Shown here in pieces: positions 1-11,693 of a stretch of 37,642 bases of DNA; the stretch's first letter is position 1, and each line of letters begins with the position of its first letter. Origin of the DNA: Paramacrobiotus richtersi. Lineage: Eukaryota > Tardigrada > Eutardigrada > Parachela > Macrobiotidae. Below the pieces are notes generated by a model. That model was not told where the DNA came from. It was given only the letters and a program-made list of their open reading frames with translations, and searched no databases. The position numbers and the translations under genes were made by a program. The stretch spans positions 1 to 37,642 of the forward strand of contig JAQGAU010000154.1 of NCBI GenBank assembly GCA_034698045.1. The letters are read 5' to 3'.

Positions 1-60
1 ACTTCCAGACTGGAAGTTGGCACTTCCAGTGGAAACTTCCAGTGGAAGCTTCCACTTCCA
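1..60. repeat. Short palindromic satellite-like repeat
   Basis: The first 60 bases consist of near-identical copies of CTTCCAGTGGAA in both orientations, including a perfect 8-bp-arm palindrome at 1-17 (ACTTCCAG A CTGGAAGT). It looks like the edge of a simple or satellite repeat continuing left of the window. No coding signal is seen. Confidence 0.6.
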
Positions 61-330
61 GGTTTTAGACCCTGCCGATAACGAGCCCGCTTGGCGATGT
101 GTTTGCTGGAATGCCAATCTTTTGCTGGTCCATTCACCGCCGAAGCTCCAGACATCGTTGTTGTGCAGCAATAACGAATGTCCCACGAACAATCAAAATT
201 GCACAGAAAACTGATCAATAATCAACAATTTACCAATGGACAATTTTCACAAATCGGAAGACGGAAAGAATGGAAGGAACTTCAAGGAAGACTGAAGTAA
301 ACTAAAATTCCTTAAACCATTGGTTCCAGA

Positions 331-400
331 TTGGCGTAAGTATTGCCAGCGTGGCACAGTAGTATAGCTACACGGCCTACGCCAACCGACCATCCACGCT
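331..400 (+). other. Interleaved inverted repeats (possible pseudoknot or tRNA-like relic)
   Basis: Two perfect inverted repeats interleave: TTGGCGTA (331-338) pairs with TACGCCAA (378-385), and AGCGTGG (348-354) pairs with CCACGCT (394-400). The sequence between them contains TGGCACAGTAG, which resembles a tRNA A-box. It could fold as a pseudoknot or be a decayed tRNA-derived element. No B-box is evident. Confidence 0.3.
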
Positions 401-494
401 ACAGTAAAATGTGAGTGGACGCATATGTAAACGTCTCGCTACGCCGTTATACGGTAAAAACTGTCCACGGAATCGTCATCCGGAGACTCGGGAC

Positions 495-1714
495 GGGGTA
501 ATACGAAAACCTGGGTTTGGGAACTGGACCTGGACCTGGCAGACTGGGATCTGGTATGGTACTGGACCTGGGAAGTACGAACAGAATGGTAGTTGGTATC
601 TGGGACTATAGCCGGCGCTGGGACATGGTATCTGGTAATTACTAATAAGCACATCTATCAGAATATTTTGCAGGTTACTTGTATCAGTTAAAAATTGTCG
701 TATTATTTTTTGTCTTCCCCAAAACGACAAGTACCTGCTGCACGAGGCTTAAAAATTTTTCTTTTAAAAATAGGTTAATTAAGAATCTCTGATCGATCTT
801 TGAAGTTTGTGGAGTGTGTAACAGTACTTCGACTGTTGCGGCAGGATATGGCACATAATATACGGATCACGGGATATTGCACCATTCCCCCCAATGTTTT
901 TGCTACAGAGGGAAATCATGTTAACGTGGGGAAATCACTGCGTTAGCACAAATCCGTCTTCGCAACGCCACGCTTTTTGTGCCTCGAAATCTGTCAGTTT
1001 TAACAGTATGCGCCATATCCTGCCACAGCAGTCGAAGCAAATGACATCATGGTGTCTTTCATAGCTGCCGAGTCTATCAGTACAAGCTTGTAAAATTGCT
1101 GAAGTCTTCAGCGCAGTAAATTGTGCCACATTGCAAACCAGTAACAGCCTGCTGATGATGTAAACGAGCCGCCGCTACGGTAAAGGTTAATGTACGTTTT
1201 TTTCCTTTATGTTACGATACAGTGTGTTCGAACACTTAAGCGTTCACTGTAGTTCTCGTTATTATGGCACTGTTTACTGCATTCAAAACTCGGCAAATGT
1301 GCGGGCTTGTACTAGTAGATTCGGAAGCAATGGTAGACGCCGTCTTTTGCTACCCATTCCAGAAACATTAGAGATCGATGTATCAGAGATTCTTAACCTA
1401 TTTTTTTTCTTAAACTTTCAAGCGCGTATACAGCAGGTAGTGCCAGGTACTTGTTGTTCGGGCTTTGTCGCAGACAAAAAACAGTACGAGGAAAGGTAAT
1501 TTTTAACTGATAAAAGTAACCTGCAAAATATGCTAATAGTTAATTGTGATTATGAGTAATTACCAGATACCATTTCCCAGCTCTGGCTATAGTCCCAGAT
1601 ACCAGTTACCAACTACCATTCTGTTCGTGCTTCCCAGGTCCAGTACCATACCAGATCTCAGTCTACCAGGTCCAGGTCCGGCTCCCAAACCCAGGTTTTC
1701 GTACTACCCCCGGT
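495..1714. repeat. Large inverted duplication (degraded mobile-element unit)
   Basis: The minus-strand reading of about 495-1127 matches the plus-strand reading of about 1266-1714 as two head-to-head copies. Shared blocks include the outer segment (minus 495-735 against plus 1432-1714, both encoding peptides with SNYQIP and GYSPRYQLP), a middle block with GATTCTTAA, and an inner block starting ATGGCAC. The left copy is longer and contains its own nested inverted repeat (828-855 against 1010-1038). Neither copy keeps a long open frame. This is best read as two decayed copies of one repeat unit, or a foldback element. No target-site duplication was found. Confidence 0.6.
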
Positions 1715-1932
1715 GGTTCCGTTATCGCGTGGTATTGTGCAGTTGTCGCTGTCTTTGTTATTTTATCGTTTATACGATCCTGCCTGATCCGCCTACCAGC
1801 ACTTCTTTTACATTTTAACTCATGATAGCCATCATTTCACATTTTATACCAAAACATTACAAAAAACTAGACAACTGCATGCAAAAAAAATGTTTATAGC
1901 AAGTTCACTGTCGACACTACTAGTTCACAGTT

Positions 1933-2030
1933 CACTAGTAACATTCTCGTAATGGAACGGCATGCTGTTCTACGTTAATGATTACGGTAGCGTAAGATGC
2001 AGAACCGAAAGCCATTACACTACGAATGCC
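1933..2030 (-). repeat. Dispersed repeat with tRNA-like head, copy 1
   Basis: Read on the minus strand it begins ATTCGTAGTGTAATGGCT, which resembles a tRNA A-box region. About 53 nt later it carries GTAGAACAG followed by GTTCCATTACGAGAA. The same two blocks in the same order and similar spacing occur at 7804-7895 on the plus strand, so this is a true repeat family. A tRNA-derived SINE is the simplest explanation, but no clear B-box is seen in this copy. Confidence 0.45.
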
Positions 2031-4320
2031 ATACGTGGAATTTTTCTGAGTGTTGTTGAGAGATGCAAACAGGAAAATAAATAATAAAAAGTGGGAATGC
2101 TTCTTTATTGGTCTGAATACTTTAGTTTCGTCTACACGTTTGCAGTTTCTCCCGTATTAATCGGCCAGCGTGATTCTACACAGTTAGTTTAGTGATAACT
2201 GCTTCCAAGTGCTCTGACATCAAGCGAATGCAACTACATCGAAATATTTGTATTTTAAAATGCACCCACTGGTTTAGTTATCAGGGAGAGTAAAAAAACC
2301 TGAATGGATTATGCTGTCGACTGTAGTTTCCAAACGACACCTGTTCATGATAAATTTAACCGTGCATGCGGCATGCCCCACGCTGCCATTCCGGTTAGTT
2401 TCAAATCCACAACAAAGGGAAACAAATTTACTTGTGTGTTTGCTTATTCAAAAAAGATGAGCTAGAAAACAGACAAAGCCCAAACCAGAATCGAGCTTGC
2501 ACCATAAACTTCGTCTTTGCTAACTTGACATGCGTTCTCCGTAACCGACAGACTGATACTGAATATCTTCGTCCCATCGACATTTACGAAAAGCAACTCC
2601 CTTCAAAGTGTCTAGCTTTTTTCCGATTTCCGCTAAAAACTTAGTAATGACCAGTTTGGTGAGGTTCCATACGCCGTTACCAATAAGGTACAAACTGAAT
2701 TATCCTACAGATTACAGTCATAGAGGTCATTAGAGGCAATGCATATTTTCCCTTATTTTACTAGCAAGCGGCTTCGTTCCATGCTGGGTTTATTCGTCTG
2801 CAGCTTTCCGTGGGCGCTGCACAGTGCTTCGAATTTGCCATACAAACAGCCGGCGACATTCTTGCATCACGTGCCATAACACTGGGCGATAACCAGTAAA
2901 TCAGCGAACGAACGGCTTGAAAAAATTAAACTATACACGTATGTCAAAATGTTTCACAGAAACTCAGCATACCGCTGCATACGTGAATTCTATAGTATGA
3001 CGACAAAAATCGGAAAATGGGTTTAAAATCAGGTAATTCTGAATTAGTAGACATTAAAGAAACCGAACGCCTTCTTCTGTCGAATCATGATTCAAAAAAC
3101 TAATTTGCGCAACATTATTGAACTTTTGACATTGCTTTTTGATGTAAATTATTTTGCTAATTTGTCAGTACCCTTTGGCGTTTGTCGATTTTTGTGAAAC
3201 TGTCAAACAATTCATTAGTTAGTTAACCGTATGCGAGCACACGTGTTACATGTGTACATGTATATGCTACACATCCCATACGTCGACTTATCAGTTTCGT
3301 GACGATTGTATAATAATTTAAAATATTACCGAAACTCCGAGAGCGCACTATCAATCGAAAAAGTAGGAGAAAAAAGTGATTCCGACCAAATTTACCAGCT
3401 CTACATTGATGTACTTGATGCAGCTAATAAGATTTTAAGATATACTTATCTAGCCACTGAACTACGACTTTCCAGTAACAGTGTAACACCGTCCACGGTA
3501 ATTACAGACCTATAACTTGGACTTTCAGCTCAGGAGTCAGTGCACCAAACATAACTCAAATCAAACCGTTGAGGAAAGCACAGACAGGTAATGCAGTCTT
3601 GATCAAAAGCATACACAATGACAGTTGCTTATCAGATTAATCAGCAAATATGTAAAGATATTTATTCCAGAATATATCGACATCGATTTTCACTGCTTTA
3701 TTACTGTTTAGCTTTTACAGACTGACCATCCAGTTTATAAATAATAATTTTTATTGTTTGTTGTAATGCGCAATGTTGTTATTTTGTTGTGATTTAATAA
3801 TGGTAATTGCATTTTTTGTTAATACCATTAGTTTATAAATTTCAATTATTTTCTTAATGCGTTTCGGGCTCAAAGCAAAAATGAAAAATAAAGTTGCAAT
3901 CCATCATTCCAGTTGACTACGATTTTTAAATTTTGTTTTGGTATTAACATAGCGTTGTTATCATAGATTTCTTCCAAAAGCTCACACTATTCACCAAATT
4001 TCCAGTGCACTGCAACCAACCCACTCTGAATTTATGTGTAAATTTAAGTGATTTCAGTAATAAAAATTAGATTCATTAACAAAAGAAATATACTTTTTAC
4101 CAAAAAGACGGAAAATTCCCGAAATATGCTTTAATACAGCACATCGACTTAATGTTTTTTTGGAAAGGTGATAATCCGCAATACTTTGCCGGACCGCGAT
4201 AAACTGTTTTAAACAACAAAAAACAAAAAATGTCCGTGCATCCAGTCTTCTTGTACGTGTACCATAAATTAATGGCAACACAAGACGATGCAGTGCACTT
4301 GCTATAAATATAAGAAATGT
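2031..4320. other. Gene-poor AT-rich stretch
   Basis: I see no supported gene here. Open frames are short (70 codons or fewer), AT-rich and show no recognisable protein. Runs such as 3660-3960 are strongly A/T biased. Confidence 0.5.
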
Positions 4321-4363
4321 CGAAGTCAGGATACTACGATTTTCCTTCCAATTAATAGAAGTT

Positions 4364-4379
4364 GCGTAGTGTAGTGGCT
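4364..4379 (+). repeat. tRNA-like A-box motif of the dispersed repeat
   Basis: GCGTAGTGTAGTGGCT matches the head shared by repeat copies at 1933-2030 and 7804-7895. Downstream homology is weak, so this may be a truncated copy. Confidence 0.35.
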
Positions 4380-4803
4380 GCTAATTACATGAAGGACAAT
4401 CAAAGCCTCAGCAATTGAAAAATCAGAGCAGTCCTTACTCGTATAATAGTTTCCGTTACGCTTTTTATTCCATCGGGACCATTTGAAAATTTTTTTACTT
4501 ATACAACCAATAAATAATCCGGTAGGAAGTATAAAATAAAATAGTTTAACACATTTACTGTGCAAAATTAATTAAAAAGGTTTTTTAATGACTGTCACGT
4601 GATAAGTCTGCGCTTTTAACAGCGGAAAAAAATAATCGTAAATTACTGCCTATATTACTGCAGCCTCGTTTGATAACGGAACGGAAGAAACAGCAAGAAC
4701 ATTCGACACGAACACGAGATGCAATACAGTCTTATCATTATCGCGCCAGTACACCCGGCCCACACTGAGACAACCTGCCTGCAACCGCCCCATGCGTCAC
4801 AGC

Positions 4804-5106
4804 TCATAGCATGAGACCTCCGTGAAGTTCAGGAACATCGAACTTTTCTTTGTGCATCTTTCGCGTGATTGATATCGAGATTCTGAGCTCTCTCCGAAAT
4901 AGTTTATTTGCGTTTGATAAGCACCCTGCTGTTTCGTCCAGAAGTGCCACTTCCAAGGTCATTCTAGGAGTAACGAACCGAGGTGCCAGCTCCAGGTCTC
5001 GCTCATAAAATTTATCAAGAATTCCAACGCTGAGAAAGCAGAAAGAGGAAACTATACGTAAGAGCAAAAGCTCGAGGTGGAAGTGCGACTGGCTCTTGAA
5101 TGGTCA
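4804..5106 (-). CDS. Open frame of unknown function, possible gene fragment
   Basis: A minus-strand frame stays open from about 5106 to a TGA at 4804-4806, roughly 100 codons, with no ATG near its beginning. Its base composition is less AT-rich than its surroundings, and the peptide is mixed in charge (contains ERDLELAPRF and TRKMHKEKF), unlike a translated AT-rich spacer. No start, splice partner or family could be recognised. It may be an exon of an unseen gene, a relic, or chance. It is reported only because it is the most protein-like frame in the first 11 kb. Confidence 0.2.
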
Positions 5107-6358
5107 ATTGGCGCTGTAACAGACTTTTCGAAAGGTCACCTATACTGGTCTGTATTGCATTAGGGATACTTTACTTATATTTCAGTTCAGCTTGTCACAA
5201 ACTCACTCACTCAGATATATTACAATTTATATATCAGCAAGTAGGATGATTAAATAAAACGTATCATTATCAAATCATAAAATTATAGCATCACTGCGCT
5301 GATAAAAACAATAAAAACTTTGTGTTATAAATTGGGTGACCAGTATATAATAACTAAAGGAGCAGCACAATTTGTTTTTAATAAGTTCACAATTAATAAT
5401 GACCTCAAAGGTGTGAAAAAGGTCGACATAGATCTATGTCGGTCTAGACCATTAAATGAGTTATGTTTACTGTACTGGATTGTGAGTAAATGTGCAAGGT
5501 GGTTGTGTGATTACAGCGTAGCCGATGTTATTGGAAAGTCGTAGTTCAGTGGCTAGATGTGTACATCAGCAGATAATAAGCCTCTGTGGATTGGTTTTGC
5601 TGTATCAAGTGCAACAGTACAGTACTTGTAAACTTTGTGGGAACCACTTTTTTCTCGGTACGATATGTTTCTCGGTAATATCACAGTGGATGTGAATCCT
5701 TACGTCTTATGTATCGAGAATCTCGGCAATAGCCCTTTTCAAGGCTTTACGAATGCGACTCGGCCCGAAGGTACCCCGGAGAGCGTTGTAACCAGTAACA
5801 GTGCATACCTATCAGTGTTGCTGAACTGACATGTTGAAGTATGACATGCATAGTATACACATACTCAGTTACGTGTTTTCGCCGACGACTAACAACCTAA
5901 TACATTGTTGGATAACTTCACAAAAATTGACAAAATTAGTGAAAAATTAGAAAACTATTTAAATTGGGAAAATAATGAGAGAGTTCAAAGATGTTGCACA
6001 AATTAATGTTAGACTGGTCGTTAAAATTTGCGGACTGCGCTATGGGTAATTTATGACGCCCAATATGATTGTAATGGAATGTGTTGGTTAGGTTGAATTA
6101 CCAAATTGGTTTCTTATGTTAGTTTAACTCGGGTTTGTTTAGAAATGAAAAGAATCCGGGAAGAATAGAATGGCGTTAAATATTGTATCCATCGCTGTGT
6201 ACGACTTTAGTGTGGGTTGGCAATTTAAGGAAAGCGTAATGTTTGGATTTGCGAGATGAGACAGTACATAAGCTATCAACGTGCCTGCACGGTAAAATAT
6301 CAGATTTGACAAAAGTGTTCGAATTTTTTGAATTTTACCAGCGTTATGCAACGAAGTA

Positions 6359-6421
6359 CATGTTTTACATTTACATTGATCGTGGAAGAGCCCGCCGTCT
6401 ACCATTCAAATGTAAAACATG
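6359..6421. repeat. Inverted repeat with 14-bp perfect arms
   Basis: CATGTTTTACATTT at 6359-6372 is the exact reverse complement of AAATGTAAAACATG at 6408-6421, with a 35-nt GC-richer loop. It could form a stem-loop in RNA. Function is unknown and it may be a mobile-element relic. Confidence 0.5.
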
Positions 6422-7803
6422 CATTGCGACCCGTGAATTTTGAGGCCCCCGAAGAAGGAAGTTGAAATGTTTTGAATCTGATTCAATTGAAGGAATGCAT
6501 TCTGGTTTCGTCGTCTCTGCTGGTGTTGGTCCGTTATATGACTTGCCGGATGGTTCATATGATGGCAAGAAACACAACTGTCTCTGGTACTCGTTTGCAG
6601 ATGTCGAATGACTACAATTTTGAATGGTACTGACCGTACTGTGATAGTATGGGACCACATGCATTCCATGAGGCGGCTTTGGACATTCGGACTACTGGAA
6701 GTCTGGAGCGGTGTTGCAAATACGCGGTCCCGTCGCATTTGAACTGGGATAAGTTTTTCATTTCAATTGCTATTTTTGAGTGTTGCTTTTTGTACGCACC
6801 AAAGCGCTTGCTATTAAAATAATTCATACGCGGTAACCCCTCCGTCAGCTAGTATAGCTATAAGACCATGTGCGTGTGCTGCTAGGGAAGAAACTGGGCG
6901 GCGGTTCAGGAATGTGCAGGCTGAACTAATGTCGACCAGCACCATTAAAACAGTTTTGTCAGTTTGCCGTTTAGTGCGTTGCACACTGGTGTTTAAAGAA
7001 CTAGAATTCTGCTTTATACGTGAAGGCCGTGCAATAAGGTGTATGAAAATCACATGTAGTTTGTCTGGGAATCGTAGTGTATCGGTTGTTAGATTGCTGC
7101 TTTTCTTCCATGCAGACTTTGCTGAATCCAGCAAACATAGAAGAATTAAGCTATTGTTTTTGCCTCCGCTTGCTGCATGCGTTGTTCAGTTTTTTCAGTA
7201 TACATCGTGAGAAATACCATCAAAAGCTTCCCATCAGTTGATAAAAGATGCAGTAATGTGTAAGAATTAAGATTGCATAACTTCTTTTAGTTTAGTTTTC
7301 TTTACATAATTTTGTCTTGCGCGCATTTTTTAAGACTGGTTGGCCGGGACCATTTGGCGGTTTTGTAATTTCGTCTTCCTTTGTTTTCGTCTTATTATTT
7401 CCGGTGCACGTACATATTATCGACTTGCAGGCGTGCGTTACCTGCTTTGTCGTGTACGTCGTGTACGGACATGGTGTGAACTTCACGTGAACTGTATGTA
7501 ACTAAAGTAAGAAACAGATTTTGCGATAATTATTTGAGATAATGTGTGTTTATTTATGATCATCGTACAGTCATAATCGAGAATTGCAAATAAAATTGTA
7601 ACATTTGTAAATGTTACATGGAAACGCACAACGTTATACATTCCTCATATTTTGCTGGAGCCGCAGCATGGCATTAGTTACTACAACTTCTAGCTAATTG
7701 GAAATCGCCAGTGAATTCATAAACTACACAGCAAAAGGGTAGAACAATATTGTTTCAATGTAAGCGCGCTTGTGCTCTCTCGGTAATTAATTGCACATAT
7801 GAC

Positions 7804-7895
7804 ATATTCGTAGTGTGGTGGCTTGAAGCAATGCCGATATCCACTTTCACCATGGTAGAACAGTCCGGCGTTCCGTTACGAGAACACTAATAGTG
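7804..7895 (+). repeat. Dispersed repeat with tRNA-like head, copy 2
   Basis: It starts with ATTCGTAGTGTGGTGGCT and 48 nt later has GTAGAACAG and GTTCCGTTACGAGAA, matching copy 1 (1933-2030, minus) block for block. The two copies differ by scattered substitutions and small indels, which suggests old insertions. Confidence 0.45.
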
Positions 7896-9137
7896 TCGAT
7901 AATGGTTAATGAACTAATTTGAAACTTTTCCGCGTGCTGTTGCCAGGTTTTTTTGTAATCTTTTGATTTTCTTATCTGCTGATTTTCTTTCGCGAGACTT
8001 GAAACAGGTGTCACGTTGCCAAACATCGTTTGGGACGCATGCCCAAAATCTTTGCAAGTGCGGAGTCCCACCTGAACATGCATGCATAACCGCGCGAATA
8101 TTATTTGGCAGCTAGATAGTGGATCTTCTTCGGAATAACTTTGTTAACGAATTAGAAATTTGTAAGTACTGCAAGATCTGCTTGCTTCAATGTGGATATT
8201 GTAATTTATTGCGAATAACGATGGACGAGGAGAATTATGCGCCCATGACGATATGGACCTGATGTTCATTGTTCAGATATGGGAAATCGTAGAACAGTGG
8301 TAAGAAGCACCTCCAGGTTCAGACCAAAGTGTGGATTATTATTTTTTCAAGAAATTTGCACTATAGCGGATAGATTTTGCTCTCAACTGGCAAGTGACGG
8401 CAAAGGTCACACTAAGCCGCAACATCCATGATCGCCACGTTTTCCCATCCATAGTAAATCAGATAATACTGAACGAGATCTTTGTGGGATTGGGAATTGG
8501 TGAATCTGCTATATGGGAGTTTGCTGATTTTGCGGTTAATTTGCGCCTTTAGCCACTATCTGTACATACGGGCCACCCATCTACCTTACGATTAAGATTT
8601 TGCCAATCCCGGGAGGCACGCGTGCAGGCAGATCACTCCTTCACTGGATCAATTGTGCTAGTTTATAGAGGTTACCAAAAGCGGTGTAAATTCATCAAGG
8701 AATTAAATAACATTGCCGTAGGCATAGTTAACACAACAAACACATGGAAAGTGCTAACAAACTATCACAATTAAACACTAATAAAGCTGCGGTAATAGAC
8801 TGGAAGATGGCAACAGTGAATGCTGTCATTCAGAATTTCGGTGTAAAATTGTAGAATTAAAGGTCGCTGTTATAGGTGTTCGTATCGGAGATGCTCGCAA
8901 GCAGGCCGCTGGTGTAAGAGAACAATTAACCATAACTTTGAAATTTTGCGCATTGACTAATCCTTATTGCGCCTGCTATTTTCATATATGCTCGGAATTC
9001 CATTGCGCTTCGATTGCATGCCTCTTTTCGAAGCGACCCGTGCTGATATGTAATTGTTCAGTAACTCGTAAATGAGAACCTGTTGTGTGTTGAGCTGTGC
9101 GTCTCGTAAGAGAGAATTTTTTGCGCTGAATTCTATG

Positions 9138-9220
9138 GCCATGCTTGTGGCACAGTCGTTGTGCTAGCGATAGGGGCCTGGTACATCGTTGGTTCGATTC
9201 CTACTGGCTACACTTTTTTG
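9138..9220 (+). repeat. tRNA-like element (pseudo-tRNA or SINE head) with Pol III-type terminator
   Basis: The segment has an A-box-like TGGCACAGTCG with a 4-bp D-stem (GCAC/GTGC), a near-perfect B-box GGTTCGATTCC about 45 nt later, and T6 shortly after. A 3' acceptor-like TGGCTAC can pair at 6 of 7 positions with ATGGCCA upstream, but six extra bases lie between that arm and the D-stem, and no proper anticodon stem forms. It is therefore unlikely to be a functional tRNA. A tRNA-derived SINE head or pseudogene is more likely. Confidence 0.4.
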
Positions 9221-9540
9221 CATTCTTGGATCACTTCCTTTGCCCATTTGTCCTGAAAGGGCACCGAAGTTCACTGCTATTCACTTTTTCCTGATTATCC
9301 GTCGTTTTTTATTTAAAACTGGAACTGATTGTCAGTTTGGTTTCTTCTACCGGAGTTTCCATGTATTACTGATATGCAATTTCACATAATATTTTGTTGA
9401 CTAAGTAGCATGTTTTCAATTTCGGGAGATGGACATATTATTATTTGAATTGCTCAGCTACACTTTCTGGAGAAACTCTCCACAAGCAGATAGGTTAAAT
9501 TTATGTAACATATGGTGATGACCGCTAATTTGTGTGAGCT

Positions 9541-9592
9541 TTCGTAGCGTAGTGGCTTTCAAAGCCTGTAACAGGTTAATTGTGTTCGTCCA
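9541..9592 (+). repeat. tRNA-like A/B-box pair
   Basis: TTCGTAGCGTAGTGGCTTTC at 9541-9560 matches the head of the dispersed repeat. A B-box-like TGTTCGTCC follows at about the distance expected in a tRNA promoter. No cloverleaf folds convincingly. Confidence 0.35.
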
Positions 9593-11395
9593 GAAATGTG
9601 AGAAAGCCGCATACTTGACAGTTAACAAATTTTTCGTTTCCGTAATTTTTTCAATATCTGCGTGACCTTACGCAGGTAAGTAAAGTTTCATGGAAATGTT
9701 TAAATGTATGCCTGCCTTTGGAGTAATCCGAAACAGTCAGCGCGGAGTGTGCGATCCGCACAAAATTAATATTACGATAGTATCTCGCATGAGACAATGA
9801 CAACCAACAAAGAAGTGAAAAGATGCTACCAGGAGGATCATTGGAAAATGTCAGAAACAGAGGATATTTTAACGTAGGATAATCTGTTCAGCATGACAGC
9901 ATATATATATAATAGTCCATTGGCATGGTTAAAAGAATCAACTGACTCAAACCATGCGCGGAAACGGTGTGCGCGCTATGCACAAAAAATACGTTACATT
10001 AGTGTTAGAACCGCAGGCAGGCATCATAAAATACACTAATAACTGTATTTATGTGTGGGACTGACACGTGATACAAACGACGAGAAATTAACGCTATTAA
10101 TGAAAGCCTAATCGAGTATAGGAATGTCAAACAAGAAATACTAGTTAATGGATAGTTGCCCAGTATTAAAACCTTAGCAAATTACAGTACTTCTACAGCA
10201 CTTACAAACAATTAGCACAACAGTTCGCTAAAATCGTGAACATATCTCAAAAACTCCGGAAAGGCTCCAGCAAGAGCCTGAAACCATGAGCTAGCTGGTA
10301 TACATACAGTAGAGACTGTAGAGCCGTACAGTCCCGTGGGGCGAACTGGGGTGTGTGCGCTTTTTATTGCTCACCAAGTACCCCTACGTGCTGGTCAGTT
10401 GTTGAATACGCGTAGAAACGATCAGTAACAATAATATTTCGATATAATTACCAGCGGATATGAAGTATCAGCAACCCTGCGATTAGCTCCTTCCCAGTTT
10501 TTGCCAGATTTCCCATTTCATTATCCTCGTCGGTGAGCATAATAATGTGGCTGTTGTTGGGGTGCTTTAACAAGGACAAATGACAAAAAGAACGAGAATG
10601 GCCAGTCAGAAAATTTGTGTGCATTATGAGCGGGTGCACGCATGGGGGTGTGTATGCTCTCGCGCTGCAGCGCCTTTCTGTCTAACTATGGAGAAGCGAC
10701 ATTTTGTCCCATGTTCGGCTACATTTCAGCTCGGTGCCTGATTGGTCCCAAACTGATCCCAAGTGTCATGACGCGACCACACAAAGCGCTAAGCGGAGTG
10801 ATTTCGGATTATGTCCCTCTCGACGGAGGGATGTCGATCTTTTATCTAGGGGTGGTTTCAAAGCATCACAACTTTCGAATTTCAAATCACAATCAAATCA
10901 CATCAAAACGGCGTCTCGCCATACAGTATCTGTTAAGACGTCATCTCAACTCAAAGCATTTCACATTTCAAACGCTTAAATTCGCATTGCAAATCAGACC
11001 AGAACGGCCACAATCCGTTTTGAAACCAATCCGTTCTGCACCATTCGTTGCGCCGCAAGCAGTAGTATTCGCTTGAAGGCATGCGACCGGGGAAAAAGTC
11101 CCTTGTTTTCAAATAATTTCGTATCGTTTTCTACCTCGTGTGGGACTAGATGATACGATGACCCTTCTGGATCACATTGACTGTGAATCGCCAAACCAAC
11201 CACTTCGTGTCTTCTGTCTTGAGTTGTCGCTGGCTGCTTGCGTCGGTATCATAATCGAAGAACGTTCTACGGCCCATGTACATTTACTGCCACTGCGGCA
11301 CATGTCGCGAGATTTCCTTCCACTTAAGCGGTGTTTACCTGTGTTAAATCATAATGTCGTATGATGAAGCCATCAGCAGTTCAGATACTATAAAC

Positions 11396-11401
11396 TTTAT
11401 T
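11396..11401 (-). terminator. Poly(A) signal AATAAA for the coiled-coil gene
   Basis: TTTATT on the plus strand reads AATAAA on the minus strand, about 290 nt downstream of the stop codon at 11694-11696. Spacing and strand fit a 3' end for that gene. Confidence 0.45.
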
Positions 11402-11693
11402 GACTTCTGTTAGCTTCTCATTTTGAACGCGTCCACATCAAAGTTTGTTTGGACAATTTTCGAAAAGGGAAAGCGAACAAGGATGAAAGTGAGAAGAAAA
11501 TTCACAATACAAGGATGCCTGTTCACAGTTAACATGAAAACGCAAACTATGACGAGCACATACGGCTAAATATAAAAAGAAGCCACAGTACGATAAAACG
11601 ACGCACGACATCATTCAGTAAGCGCAGAGAACCACCACCACCCAGTTTCCAGAACTAGGTCCCCCCACTCCGACAAACGCTGACTTCCTTGCA

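Larger units (their letters stand above)
5107..11395. other. Long gene-poor interval
   Basis: No gene can be supported over about 6.3 kb. Open frames on the two strands overlap one another, mostly lack ATG starts and show no recognisable domain. The interval contains the hairpin at 6359-6421, tRNA-like repeats at 7804-7895, 9138-9220 and 9541-9592, and otherwise unstructured AT-rich DNA. Confidence 0.5.

Noticed and set aside
6406..6738. Overlapping minus-strand frame of 110 codons and a plus-strand frame containing LPDGSYDGKKHN
   Set aside because: Both look partly protein-like, but they overlap on opposite strands and neither has splice partners, a family match or flanking signals.
6814..7210. 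Opposite-strand frames of 98 and 106 codons
   Set aside because: Neither begins with ATG, they mask each other, and no domain is visible.
9138..9220. A functional tRNA gene
   Set aside because: The A- and B-boxes fit, but no anticodon arm forms and the D-arm is displaced, so it is kept only as a tRNA-like repeat.
10642..11076. ATG-initiated plus-strand frame of 144 codons
   Set aside because: It overlaps long frames on both strands, contains simple repeated text (TCAAATCACAATCAAATCACATC-like) and shows no domain, paralogue or splice evidence; likely chance.
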